In this document: in pieces, positions 20,281 to 30,640 of the stretch
Layout: every line of letters begins with the position of its first letter
Numbering within the stretch: the first letter of the stretch is position 1
NCBI GenBank assembly: GCA_947487525.1
Contig: CANKWR010000007.1
Span: 1-64,000, forward strand
Source: Bacteroidota bacterium
Lineage (GTDB): Bacteria; Bacteroidota; Bacteroidia; Chitinophagales; Chitinophagaceae
Reading direction: 5' to 3'
DNA length: 64,000 bases
Translations under genes and position numbers: made by a program
The notes under the pieces: generated by a model
Told to the model about the DNA's origin: nothing
Seen by the model: only the letters and a program-made list of their open reading frames with translations
Database searches by the model: none

Positions 20281-21126
20281 ATGAAGCCCTTATTGGAGGA
20301 TATTGGTAAAAAAAGAGGAGAAGATGCTTTCTTGGCTTTTGAAATACAAGCCAACAAGCTTGAATTTTTTTGGCATTACCATCCCGAGTACGAGCTAACC
20401 TTAATTGTGGAAGGAAAAGGGAGCAGATTAATTGGAGATGATCATGCCAATTTTGAAAGTGGCGACTTGGTACTTATAGGACCAGGACTTCCGCATACTT
20501 GGGTCAGTGATCACAGGCGCAAAGAAAAATGTAAAGCAATTGTAATTCAGTTTTCGGTTGAATTCATAGAACGCTTTACTGGACTATCCGAAATGTCAAC
20601 TATCCATCAATTACTGTTAAGTGCTAAACAAGGGATTTCAATGAATGGCAATGATTTAACACTGGTAAATCAATTAATACAAAGCTTGCCTTCTCAAAAG
20701 GGATTTCAAAAAGTAACTCAATTACTTCAGTTACTCGCGGAAATGAGCAGCTTAAAAACTACTTCGCTTGCTTCCCCTTTTTACCAAGCATTGAAGGGTA
20801 GTGAAAATGAAAAAAGAATCAACAAAGTTTGTCAATTTATTCAAAAACACGCCACTGAAACCCTTAGCATTCATACTGCAGCTGCATTAATTTATTTAAC
20901 ACCTAGTGCTTTTTGCAAATTTTTTAAACGCATGACTGGTAAAACATTCTCGGATTATGCGAATGATATTCGCATTGCCAATGTTTGCAATGAGTTATTG
21001 GCAACCGATAAACAAATAGCAGAAATTGCCTACGCAAATGGCTTTGAAACACTTACCTATTTTAACCGTATTTTTTTGATGAAAAAAAATAGGCAACCTA
21101 GTCAATATCGAAAAGTAGCCAGCTAA
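20281..21126 (+). CDS. AraC family transcriptional regulator with cupin N-terminus
   Basis: HYHPEYELTLIVEGKGSRLIGD, ADIAYANGFET-like (AEIAYANGFETLTYFNRIF) C-terminal HTH. Confidence 0.9.
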   Translation: MKPLLEDIGKKRGEDAFLAFEIQANKLEFFWHYHPEYELTLIVEGKGSRLIGDDHANFESGDLVLIGPGLPHTWVSDHRRKEKCKAIVIQFSVEFIERFTGLSEMSTIHQLLLSAKQGISMNGNDLTLVNQLIQSLPSQKGFQKVTQLLQLLAEMSSLKTTSLASPFYQALKGSENEKRINKVCQFIQKHATETLSIHTAAALIYLTPSAFCKFFKRMTGKTFSDYANDIRIANVCNELLATDKQIAEIAYANGFETLTYFNRIFLMKKNRQPSQYRKVAS

Positions 21127-21289
21127 TTTGGGGCGAGCACCTAGTCAAACTGCAACATTATCAATGATTTATGCAATAAATGGTGGGACGCTGGGGGTGT
21201 TCAATAGCAGGTTAGTAGGAATATTTTTCATTTAGTTGAATTTGTTTTTTTAAACTATCAATTGTTAGTATTATTGCATACTAAACGCT

Positions 21290-22831
21290 ATGGATATGGT
21301 CGATTTATCAAATCTTGGGATTCTTCATTCAAATGTGCATGTAAATTTATCAAGTGATGCACTTATACAGTTATCACTTAAAACAGATAAGGGTTCGGCT
21401 TTATCCGATACCGGTGCATTGATTGTTTATTCAGGTGAAAAAACGGGGCGAAGTCCAAAGGATAAAAGAATTGTTTTAGAAGAAAGCACCAAAGAAAATA
21501 TTAATTGGGGGGAGGTCAATCAACCCATAGAGGCAGCATCCTTTAACCAAGCAAAAAATAATGCGATCGCATTTTTTAATTCCTGTACAGACTTATTTAT
21601 TGTAGACGGGTATGCGGTATGGGATAAAAAAAATACAATCAAAGTAAGAATTATTTGTACAAAAGCATACCATGCTTTGTTTATGTACAACATGCTGATT
21701 CGACCAACGCAACAGGAGTTAGCTGATTTTGGCACACCTGATTATGTACTTTATAATGCAGGTGCTTGTAAAGCAGATACGACTATTAAAGGCATTACCA
21801 CTAGTACCTCCATTCAATTGTCTTTTGAACAAAAAGAGATTTTAATTTTTGGAACCGAATATGCAGGTGAGATGAAAAAAGCAGTTTTCTCTTTGCTCAA
21901 TTACCTAATGCCTTTGAATCAAATGCTATCTATGCATTGTTCTGCAAATGAAGCTGCCAATGGTGCTGTGAGTTTATTTTTTGGTTTGAGTGGTACTGGT
22001 AAAACTACATTGTCAGCAGATCCAAATAGAAATTTGATAGGTGACGATGAACATATCTGGAGCGAAAATGGGATTTCAAATATTGAGGGTGGATGTTATG
22101 CAAAAGCAATTAATTTAGAGCCGCAGAAAGAACCCGAAATTTATCAAGCAATTAAAAGAGGGACCATTTTAGAAAATGTGGTCTTTGATCCTGCAACTAA
22201 AAAAGTAGATTATAACGATAAGTCAATTACCGAAAACACAAGGGCTGCATACCCAATTGAATTTATACCAAATGCAAAAATCCCATGTGTAGGAGGCCAT
22301 CCGAATCATATTATATTTTTAACCTGCGATGCGTTTGGAGTGCTTCCTCCAATTAGTAAATTAAATGCAGCACAAGCGCAGTATCATTTTATCAGTGGCT
22401 ATACCGCAAAAGTAGCAGGTACAGAAATGGGTGTTACAGAGCCTGTAGCCACTTTCTCCTCTTGCTTTGGTGCCGCTTTTATGGTTTGGAAGCCTACTGT
22501 TTATGCAAAATTGTTAGCAGAAAAAATTACGCAACACAATACAAATGTTTGGTTAATTAACACAGGATGGATTGGAGGAGGGTACGGCGTTGGAAAAAGA
22601 ATAGACTTAAAGTATACAAGGGCCATGATTGATGCCATTCATGAAAACTTATTTAAGGATATTGCTTTTCACACTGAACCCTATTTTAATTTATCGATTC
22701 CTACCACTTGTGTAAATGTGCCAAGCAACATTTTAAATCCGATAGATGCCTGGTCCGAAAAGGCTGCTTATGTGCAACAAGCCAATAAACTAAAAACACT
22801 TTTTGACAATAACATTTTGAAATTTCAATAA
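21290..22831 (+). CDS. pckA: Phosphoenolpyruvate carboxykinase (ATP)
   Basis: YSGEKTGRSPKDKR, FFGLSGTGKTTLSADPNR, LIGDDEH. Confidence 0.96.
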   Translation: MDMVDLSNLGILHSNVHVNLSSDALIQLSLKTDKGSALSDTGALIVYSGEKTGRSPKDKRIVLEESTKENINWGEVNQPIEAASFNQAKNNAIAFFNSCTDLFIVDGYAVWDKKNTIKVRIICTKAYHALFMYNMLIRPTQQELADFGTPDYVLYNAGACKADTTIKGITTSTSIQLSFEQKEILIFGTEYAGEMKKAVFSLLNYLMPLNQMLSMHCSANEAANGAVSLFFGLSGTGKTTLSADPNRNLIGDDEHIWSENGISNIEGGCYAKAINLEPQKEPEIYQAIKRGTILENVVFDPATKKVDYNDKSITENTRAAYPIEFIPNAKIPCVGGHPNHIIFLTCDAFGVLPPISKLNAAQAQYHFISGYTAKVAGTEMGVTEPVATFSSCFGAAFMVWKPTVYAKLLAEKITQHNTNVWLINTGWIGGGYGVGKRIDLKYTRAMIDAIHENLFKDIAFHTEPYFNLSIPTTCVNVPSNILNPIDAWSEKAAYVQQANKLKTLFDNNILKFQ

Positions 22832-22865
22832 TCAAGCTGTCATAAATTGGCCCAACAACTGTTAC

Positions 22866-23861
22866 ATGGAAAAATCTAGAATCGATTTGCCGATTGGCAT
22901 TACGCTTGACCGTTTTATTAAAAGTAATCAAAGTCAATATCCAAATGCTGCAGGAGAGCTCTCACAATTATTAAGGGATATTGCCCTAGCTTCTAAAGTA
23001 GTTAATCGAGAAATTAATAAAGCGGGTCTTGTTGACATCATGGGCAATGTGGGTTTAATGAATTCTGGAGGAGACCATCAGCAGAAATTAGATCTATTAG
23101 CAAATACCAGATTTACAAGGGCCTTATCAAAAGGAGGAGAAGCTTGTGGGATTGCGTCAGAAGAAACTGAACAGTTTATTGATTTAGAAAATAATGGAAA
23201 ATATATTGTGACGATTGATCCATTAGATGGCTCTAGTAATATTGACGTGAATGTGTCTATCGGCACCATCTTTTCTATTTATAAAAAGCAGACACCCCCG
23301 AGCGAACCTTTACAAGAGTCAGATTTTTTACAAAAAGGAAGGACACAAATTGCTGCGGGGTATATTTTATATGGACCTTCAACGATGTTGGTTTTCTCAA
23401 CTGGAAATGGTGTAAATGGTTTTACGTATGAAACAACTTTAGGTGAATATGTTTTGTCACATCCATCCTTGCTTTTTAAAAATGCGAGTACTTATTATTC
23501 AATGAATGAAGGACTTAGTTTTGACATTTTAGACAAGGGGGTAACTACTTATATCACCAATTGTAAGGAAAAAAGAATGTCAGGCAGGTATATTGGATCT
23601 TTAGTAGCCGATTTTCATCGTAATTTATTAAAGGGGGGTATTTTTATATATCCAAGAACCAATCAATATCCAAATGGAAAATTAAGATTATTGTTTGAAG
23701 CAAATGCGTTAGCATTCATTGCAGAACAAGCTGGCGGACTTGCTACAGCCAATGAAAAAGCTATTTTAGATATACAACCTATTCGTATTCACCAAACTGT
23801 TCCATTTTATACTGGTCCAAAAGAAATGGTTACAACATTACTAGCACATATTAATCATTAA
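22866..23861 (+). CDS. fbp: Class 1 fructose-1,6-bisphosphatase
   Basis: VTIDPLDGSSNIDVNVSIGTIFSIY, GKLRLLFEANALAFIAEQAGG. Confidence 0.95.
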   Translation: MEKSRIDLPIGITLDRFIKSNQSQYPNAAGELSQLLRDIALASKVVNREINKAGLVDIMGNVGLMNSGGDHQQKLDLLANTRFTRALSKGGEACGIASEETEQFIDLENNGKYIVTIDPLDGSSNIDVNVSIGTIFSIYKKQTPPSEPLQESDFLQKGRTQIAAGYILYGPSTMLVFSTGNGVNGFTYETTLGEYVLSHPSLLFKNASTYYSMNEGLSFDILDKGVTTYITNCKEKRMSGRYIGSLVADFHRNLLKGGIFIYPRTNQYPNGKLRLLFEANALAFIAEQAGGLATANEKAILDIQPIRIHQTVPFYTGPKEMVTTLLAHINH

Positions 23862-23869
23862 CTATTTAT

Positions 23870-25639
23870 ATGAATACATTTTTTGATTACAACAATGAAC
23901 AAGTAGCCAATTTACCTTTGCATCTTAGAAAGTATATTGTTCCTCAGGTGTATGAAAAATATACACCAGTAGATCATGCGGTATGGCGTTATGTAATGCG
24001 TCAGAATTATAGTTATTTAAAAAATGTGGCTTATTATCCATATATCCCTGGGTTAAAAAAGGCGGGACTTACGATTGAGAAAATTCCAAGCCTACAAGAA
24101 ATCAATGATGCATTGACTTTGATAGGATGGGGTGCAGTGACAGTAGATGGTTTTATCCCACCTGCTGCTTTCATGGAATTCCAAGCCTACAGAGTTTTGG
24201 TGATTGCTGCAGATATCAGACAACTAGAACATATCGAATATACTTCGGCCCCCGATATCATTCATGAATCCGCAGGGCACGCACCCATTATCAGTGACAC
24301 CAAATACAATCAGTACTTAAGTTATTTAGGCAGCATTGGCACCAAAGCATTATTCTCTTCAAAGGATTATGCTTTATATGAATCAATCAGAGCACTTTCT
24401 ATTTTAAAGGAAATGCCTAATGTGGATCAAAAGGAATTAGAGGATGCAGAAGCCTTGGTTTTACACAATCAACAAAACTTAGGAGCACCTTCCGAGATGG
24501 CATTGTTAAGTAGACTTCAATGGTGGACTGTGGAATATGGATTGATTGGCGCTCTTGACCAGCCAAAAATTTATGGCGCTGGATTGCTTTCTTCGATTGG
24601 TGAAAGTGCTTCATGTATGGATCCCAAGGTTAAAAAAATTGAATACACTTTTGATGCATTAAGTTATGGGTATGATATTACAAAAGAGCAACCACAACTT
24701 TTTGTTACTTCTACTTTTCAAAATTTAATTGATGTATTAGAACAATTTGAGTCTACAATGGCTTACAGAGTTGGTGGACTAGAAAGCGTCTCTAAGGCAA
24801 TAGAGTGTAAAAATATTTGTACAGCTGTATTTAGTTCAGGGTTGCAAGTATCTGGGGTGTTTAGTAAAGTGTATACGGATGCCCATCATGCAATTAAATA
24901 TATCAATACACAAGGGCCAAGTTCGCTTTCATTTAAAGACCAACTTTTAAAAGGTCATGATGTCAACTACCATGCAGATGGATTCGGATCTCCAGTTGGC
25001 AAACTAAAGAATACCATTAAGCCATTAGAGGACTTTACTACAGCAGATCTTTTATCGGCTGGGATTATGGTAGACAAAGTAATTGCATTGGATTTTGAAA
25101 ATGGCATTTTGGTAGAAGGAAAATTAGTAGGACAGACTTATATGAGAGATAAACTCATTCTATTAAGTTTTGCAGATTGCAAAGTGACAGACAAAGAAGG
25201 GCATGTTTTTTTTGAACCAGCATGGGGTATGTTTGATATGGCCATTGGAGACACTATTGTTTCGGTATTCAATGGCAGTGCGGATAAAAATATATTGGAA
25301 GATCAATTGTATGTTTCTGAACAACCCACACATCAACAAAATTACACAGCGAAGGATTTACAATACCAATCCTTATTTAAACAAATAAGAACCTATAGAG
25401 AACAAAGTCAATCGGATGATGCCTTGAATCAAATTTGGCATGGTATTAAAAATGATTTTGGAACAGATTGGCTTGGTGCAATGGAACTATTAGAATTAGC
25501 AGACACGATCCCATCACAACAAGCATTGGCAAATGAATTAAGAACTTATTTAAATGCACAGTCTACTAAGTATCCAGCTTATTCAAAATTAATCAGGGAT
25601 GGCTTAAAAATTATTGATACTAAATTGAAGTTCGAATAA
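23870..25639 (+). CDS. Aromatic amino acid hydroxylase (phenylalanine 4-monooxygenase-like), long Bacteroidota form
   Basis: VDGFIPPAAFMEFQAYRVLVIAADIR, APDIIHESAGHAPII; ~590 aa with C-terminal extension. Confidence 0.88.
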   Translation: MNTFFDYNNEQVANLPLHLRKYIVPQVYEKYTPVDHAVWRYVMRQNYSYLKNVAYYPYIPGLKKAGLTIEKIPSLQEINDALTLIGWGAVTVDGFIPPAAFMEFQAYRVLVIAADIRQLEHIEYTSAPDIIHESAGHAPIISDTKYNQYLSYLGSIGTKALFSSKDYALYESIRALSILKEMPNVDQKELEDAEALVLHNQQNLGAPSEMALLSRLQWWTVEYGLIGALDQPKIYGAGLLSSIGESASCMDPKVKKIEYTFDALSYGYDITKEQPQLFVTSTFQNLIDVLEQFESTMAYRVGGLESVSKAIECKNICTAVFSSGLQVSGVFSKVYTDAHHAIKYINTQGPSSLSFKDQLLKGHDVNYHADGFGSPVGKLKNTIKPLEDFTTADLLSAGIMVDKVIALDFENGILVEGKLVGQTYMRDKLILLSFADCKVTDKEGHVFFEPAWGMFDMAIGDTIVSVFNGSADKNILEDQLYVSEQPTHQQNYTAKDLQYQSLFKQIRTYREQSQSDDALNQIWHGIKNDFGTDWLGAMELLELADTIPSQQALANELRTYLNAQSTKYPAYSKLIRDGLKIIDTKLKFE

Positions 25640-26477
25640 TTTGCCAAGCCTCTTCTGTTTTTTGTTGGGCAAGGGCTGATTTTATTTTCAAGATAGTGGC
25701 TTCTGAAAAATGATTATTTTGGAGCTGGCTAGCCGCTGGCACGATGTCGATATTGGCCAATTGTGCTTTTTCATTATCGGTTAATAAGGTGGTGTTCATA
25801 ATACCTTCAGGCAATTGATCAAAACCAATTCCCAATTTTGTATTGGGCTTTTCTACTTTAAATAAATTTTCTTCGGTAATGCGCGCGTACCAATCACCTC
25901 CTAAACGAGCCACTAAGTCCAATTTGGCTTGATCAATATTATTGTGGCTATCCATCACCGCTTCACTAATATGTATTTTTTTAATTAAGGCCAATACCAA
26001 ATTACCCGCACCCGCATTTTCTCCCAAGGTAATTACTTCTTGCACGATACATTCAAGCTGAATAGGCGATTCAGCTACCCTTGGGGGCTTTACCAGTTCA
26101 GAAGGCAATTCGGTGAATCCCGCTTTTATAAATTCATTGGTGCCTTTTGGATAATCACAGCTTGCCAATGAGGTTTGTTGTACCATATCATAATTCACAA
26201 TATTAATGACACATTCAGGTACTTGTTTTATATTTTCAAGGGTATGTTTAGTGGTATTATCCCTCACCCTTCTAGAGGGTGAAAAAATACAAATTGGGGG
26301 ATTCATGCTAAACAAATTAAAAAAACTAAATGGACTCAAATTCACATTCCCCTCTAAGTCAATGGTGGATGCAAAACAAATGGGTCTTGGTGCAATTGCA
26401 TACTGTAAATACTTTTGTATTTCCTGTGTACTTAGCTTATCCGTTTCAAATGTTACCATGAAAATGTGTTTATTCAA
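25620..26477 (-). CDS. Flavin reductase-like FMN-binding protein
   Basis: YAIAPRPICFASTIDLEGNVNLSPFSFFN. Confidence 0.85.
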   Translation of the reverse strand: MNKHIFMVTFETDKLSTQEIQKYLQYAIAPRPICFASTIDLEGNVNLSPFSFFNLFSMNPPICIFSPSRRVRDNTTKHTLENIKQVPECVINIVNYDMVQQTSLASCDYPKGTNEFIKAGFTELPSELVKPPRVAESPIQLECIVQEVITLGENAGAGNLVLALIKKIHISEAVMDSHNNIDQAKLDLVARLGGDWYARITEENLFKVEKPNTKLGIGFDQLPEGIMNTTLLTDNEKAQLANIDIVPAASQLQNNHFSEATILKIKSALAQQKTEEAWQIIRTSI

Positions 26478-27473
26478 TTATTTTTTTAGTGCCAAGATAG
26501 ACCAATCCGTTGCCTCAGCATGAATGGTGTTGACCAATGTTCCCAATCCGTCGATAGTCATTTTTACAGTATCATTTGCCTGCAACCATTGAGGTTCATA
26601 AGCAGGGTTATGTAATTTACCGGTACCATTTAATTCTAAAAAACAGCCTGTACCAACCGTGCCAGAGCCAATCACCTCGCCTGGATGAACGGTCACTCCA
26701 TAGGAGCACCTTTCAATGATTTCAGCAAATGTCCAGTCCATCTCTTTTACATTACCCGATGAAACCAATACATCATTCACCCAGCAGTGCATCGCTAAAT
26801 TATAATTGTTTCCAACATGTCCTTGTTTGGCAGGCACTAAATTATTTTTTAATTCGTCGGGCGTTACTAACCATGGGCCAATGATTGTTGAAAAATCTTT
26901 CCCTTTAGCTGGACCTAAATTCAAGAGCATCTCTTCCATTTGTAATTTTCTTGCACTTAAGTCATTCATAATCGTAAAGCCCGCGATATAATCATCCGCA
27001 TCTTTCGCTTTGATGTTTCGTCCTTCTTTTCCAATGACAATGGCAATTTCTAATTCAAAATCAAGTTGCTGAAAATGATCCGGCATGCAGTACACAGAAC
27101 CCGGACCTTGAATTGCATTGTGGTTGGTAAAATAAAAAATAGGATATTGATCAAACTCTTTAATCATTTCAACACCCCTGTTTCTTCGAGCAGCTTCCAC
27201 ATGTTGTCTAAAAGCATATCCATCCCTACAAGAAGTTGGATGCGGTACCGGTGCTAGTAATGTATAATTTTGAACAGGTGAAATTGCGCCCTCTTTTTTA
27301 ATTTTGTCGAGGAGTTGATGCTCCGTTTCCTTCATTTTTTCAGTGCCTATTTGTATCAATGAAATCATCTCTTTGGGCAACTGGTCGTTCACTTCATTTA
27401 GCGCATATAGCTGATCGTTGACCACCGCCCCCAATTGAATGGCACTATCTTGTAAATAACTAACTAATTTCAT
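26478..27473 (-). CDS. Fumarylacetoacetate hydrolase family protein
   Basis: DFELEIAIVIGKEGRNI, GFTIMNDLSAR, GSGTVGTGCFLE. Confidence 0.88.
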   Translation of the reverse strand: MKLVSYLQDSAIQLGAVVNDQLYALNEVNDQLPKEMISLIQIGTEKMKETEHQLLDKIKKEGAISPVQNYTLLAPVPHPTSCRDGYAFRQHVEAARRNRGVEMIKEFDQYPIFYFTNHNAIQGPGSVYCMPDHFQQLDFELEIAIVIGKEGRNIKAKDADDYIAGFTIMNDLSARKLQMEEMLLNLGPAKGKDFSTIIGPWLVTPDELKNNLVPAKQGHVGNNYNLAMHCWVNDVLVSSGNVKEMDWTFAEIIERCSYGVTVHPGEVIGSGTVGTGCFLELNGTGKLHNPAYEPQWLQANDTVKMTIDGLGTLVNTIHAEATDWSILALKK

Positions 27474-27536
27474 TGATTATCAATATTTTATGATGTATAT
27501 AGGGAAAAAGGTCCGTTCCAAAAATGAAGGACTAAT

Positions 27537-27544
27537 TACTTTTG
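27537..27544 (+). promoter_or_regulatory. Bacteroidota -7 element TACTTTTG
   Basis: Exact TAnnTTTG match about 70 nt upstream of hmgA. Confidence 0.35.
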
Positions 27545-27614
27545 TCAAAGGTAAAAATAATATTTTATTTTTTGCTAATAATTGTTAGTATTGTACTGCT
27601 TGAAAATGTAATTT

Positions 27615-28781
27615 ATGCCAATATACCACACATTAGGAGATATTCCCTCCAAAAGACACACTGTATTTAGACAACCCAATGGGAAATTGTATGCCGAAGA
27701 ATTGGTTTCCACCGAAGGATTTTCGGGTATGTATTCATTAGTATATCATACACATCCACCTACCATTGTTAAAGAATTAGGTACTCCTTATTCGGTTGAA
27801 CCAAAAATTGCGAAAGAAAAACATTTACGCCATACGAGTTTACTTGGTTTTAATATTAAACCGGAGGATGATTATTTAAAAAGTAGAAAAGCAGTTTTAG
27901 TAAATGCGGATTTACAAATTTCATTGGCTGCGCCAAAAAAATCAATGACCGATTATTTTTATAAAAATAGTCAAGCCGATGAAGTGATTTTTGTGCACAA
28001 AGGTACGGGCACTTTAAAAACAGGATTTGGTAAAATTAAATTCTCCTACGGCGATTACTTAGTCGTACCAAGAGGCACTATTTATCAAATGGAATTTGAT
28101 GATGAAAACAATAGATTGTTTATTATTGAAAGCTATAGCCCTATTCGTTTTCCGAAGCGTTATCAAAATCAATTTGGACAATTAATGGAACATGCCCCTT
28201 TTTGCGAAAGAGATATTAGACGACCAAGTGATTTAGAAACTTTTGATAAAGAAGGGGATTTTAAAATATTAATTAAAAAACAAGGATTGATCTATCCATA
28301 TACTTATGGAACACATCCATTTGATTTTATTGGATGGGATGGATATCATTATCCATGGGCTTTTTCAATTCATAATTTTGAACCCATCACAGGTAGGGTC
28401 CATCAACCACCACCGGTGCATCAAACTTTTGAAGCCCACAATTTTGTGATTTGTTCATTCGTGCCAAGGAAATACGATTATCATCCTGATGCAATTCCCG
28501 CTCCTTACAACCACAGCAATGTGGATAGTGACGAAGTGTTGTATTATGTAGACGGTGATTTTATGAGCAGAAAATCGGTGGTACAAGGTCAAATCACTTT
28601 ACACCCAGGAGGTATACCACATGGTCCGCATCCAGGAAGTGTTGAAAAATCCATTGGCAAAGAAAAAACAGATGAATTAGCGGTAATGATTGATCCTTTT
28701 AGACCTTTAATGATTACTGAAGAAGCGTTGTTAATTGAAGATGAAAATTACCACAAAAGCTGGCAACACAACATCGAATAA
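27615..28781 (+). CDS. hmgA: Homogentisate 1,2-dioxygenase
   Basis: Cupin-type protein with HQTFEAHNFVICSFVPRKYDYHPDAIPAPYNHSNVDSDEVLYYVDG and HPGGIPHGPHPGS. Confidence 0.93.
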   Translation: MPIYHTLGDIPSKRHTVFRQPNGKLYAEELVSTEGFSGMYSLVYHTHPPTIVKELGTPYSVEPKIAKEKHLRHTSLLGFNIKPEDDYLKSRKAVLVNADLQISLAAPKKSMTDYFYKNSQADEVIFVHKGTGTLKTGFGKIKFSYGDYLVVPRGTIYQMEFDDENNRLFIIESYSPIRFPKRYQNQFGQLMEHAPFCERDIRRPSDLETFDKEGDFKILIKKQGLIYPYTYGTHPFDFIGWDGYHYPWAFSIHNFEPITGRVHQPPPVHQTFEAHNFVICSFVPRKYDYHPDAIPAPYNHSNVDSDEVLYYVDGDFMSRKSVVQGQITLHPGGIPHGPHPGSVEKSIGKEKTDELAVMIDPFRPLMITEEALLIEDENYHKSWQHNIE

Positions 28782-28843
28782 AAATGGATTGATTAAAAAA
28801 TTAATTACGACACCACTTAAAAAATAAATTTTAAAGAATATCA

Positions 28844-29953
28844 ATGGAAAGCAAAGAAATGGATCAAGATTTTTTACCCTTATTGGGAACCGATTATGTA
28901 GAATTTTATGTGGGCAATGCAAAACAAGCTGCGCATTATTATAAAACCGCATTTGGTTATCAAAATTATGCCTACAGTGGGCCAGAAACGGGAGACAAGG
29001 AAAAAGTATCTTATGTTTTAATGCAGGATAAAGTAAGATTAATTTTAACTACACCATTACATTCCAACACGGACATTGCGGAGCATGTGCACAAGCATGG
29101 TGACGGGGTAAAGGTAATAGCACTTACGGTTACCGATGCGTATGACGCATTTGAGCAAACAGTGAAAAGAGGTGCAAAACCTTATATGCAACCCCATACG
29201 ATTCAGGACGAGCATGGTGAAATAAAAATGAGTGGCATTCATATTTACGGCGATACAGTGCATTTGTTTATTGAAAGAAAAAACTACAGCGGTGTGTTTA
29301 TGCCTGGATTCAGAAAATTAGAAAATAATTATAACCCAGCGCCTGTAGGATTAAAATACATCGATCATTGTGTAGGCAATGTAGGTTGGAATCAAATGAA
29401 TACTTGGGTTAGCTTTTATGAAGAGGTAATGGGTTTTAAAAATATTTTGACCTTTGATGATAAGCAAATTTCAACTGAATACTCTGCCCTCATGAGTAAG
29501 GTAATGAGTAATGGAAACGGTTTTGTTAAGTTTCCTATTAACGAACCAGCGGAAGGAAAAAAGAAATCACAGGTGGAAGAGTATTTGGATTTTTACAAAG
29601 ATGCAGGCGTACAACATATCGCCATTGCTACAGACAATATTGTAGATACCGTTGAAAAATTAAGTAGTCGTGGGGTGGAGTTTTTAAATATCCCTTCCAC
29701 TTATTATGATGATTTACTAGACCGTATTGGACCCATTGATGAGGACGTGGAACCACTCAAAAAATTAGGTATTTTGGTAGACCGAGATGAAGAAGGATAC
29801 TTACTTCAAATTTTCACCAAGCCGGTTGAAGACCGACCTACTTTGTTTTTTGAAATCATACAAAGAAAAGGAGCTAAGTCATTTGGCGCCGGAAATTTCA
29901 AAGCCTTATTTGAGGCATTGGAAAGAGAACAAGACTTGAGAGGCAATTTATAA
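28844..29953 (+). CDS. hppD: 4-hydroxyphenylpyruvate dioxygenase
   Basis: YVEFYVGNAKQAAHYY, IDHCVGNV, GVQHIAIATDNI, LLQIFTKPVEDRPTLFFEIIQRKGAKSFGAGNFKALFEALE. Confidence 0.95.
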   Translation: MESKEMDQDFLPLLGTDYVEFYVGNAKQAAHYYKTAFGYQNYAYSGPETGDKEKVSYVLMQDKVRLILTTPLHSNTDIAEHVHKHGDGVKVIALTVTDAYDAFEQTVKRGAKPYMQPHTIQDEHGEIKMSGIHIYGDTVHLFIERKNYSGVFMPGFRKLENNYNPAPVGLKYIDHCVGNVGWNQMNTWVSFYEEVMGFKNILTFDDKQISTEYSALMSKVMSNGNGFVKFPINEPAEGKKKSQVEEYLDFYKDAGVQHIAIATDNIVDTVEKLSSRGVEFLNIPSTYYDDLLDRIGPIDEDVEPLKKLGILVDRDEEGYLLQIFTKPVEDRPTLFFEIIQRKGAKSFGAGNFKALFEALEREQDLRGNL

Positions 29954-29963
29954 TAAAGAAAAT

Positions 29964-30623
29964 TTAATCAAAAGCCATTTCTGGAATCTCCCCTTCAATG
30001 ATGAGTTTACCCAGGGTGGCTTTTTTTATGGTTTCAACCGAAACACCAGGGGCGCGTTCCAATAATTTAAAACCTCCTTCGGGCAACACCGATAAAACGG
30101 CCAGCTCCGTCACTATTTTCTTAACACATTGAATGCCGGTAAGTGGCAAACTACAAGTAGGTAATAATTTACTTTCTCCTGCTTTGTTTACATGTTGCAT
30201 GGCTACAATAATATTTTTTGCGGAGGCCACTAAATCCATTGCGCCGCCCATGCCTTTTACCATTTTACCAGGTATTTTCCAATTGGCAATATCGCCCATT
30301 TCAGAAACCTCCATGGCACCCAATATAGTTAAATCTATTTTTTGTGCATGTATCATTCCAAAGCTCATCGCAGAGTCAAATAAAGCCGCACCTGGCAACA
30401 TAGTAATCGTTTGCTTACCAGCGTTAATTAAATCGGGATCCACTTCCGATTCCTTTGGAAAAGGACCCATGCCCAAGAGTCCATTTTCTGATTGAAAACA
30501 AACATGAATATCCTTGGGTATATAATTCGCTACTAAGGTTGGAATTCCAATTCCTAAATTAACGTAACTATTGTTTTGAATTTCCTGTGCAATTCTTTTT
30601 GCGATTCCTTCTTTATCTAACAT
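29964..30623 (-). CDS. scoB: 3-oxoacid CoA-transferase subunit B
   Basis: YVNLGIGIPTLVANYIP, FQSENGLLGMGPFP. Confidence 0.92.
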   Translation of the reverse strand: MLDKEGIAKRIAQEIQNNSYVNLGIGIPTLVANYIPKDIHVCFQSENGLLGMGPFPKESEVDPDLINAGKQTITMLPGAALFDSAMSFGMIHAQKIDLTILGAMEVSEMGDIANWKIPGKMVKGMGGAMDLVASAKNIIVAMQHVNKAGESKLLPTCSLPLTGIQCVKKIVTELAVLSVLPEGGFKLLERAPGVSVETIKKATLGKLIIEGEIPEMAFD

Positions 30624-30640
30624 ACTAATTGAATAATGGA

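Noticed and set aside
30133-30495. 120-aa + strand ORF opposite scoB
   Set aside because: Antisense shadow of a confidently assigned gene
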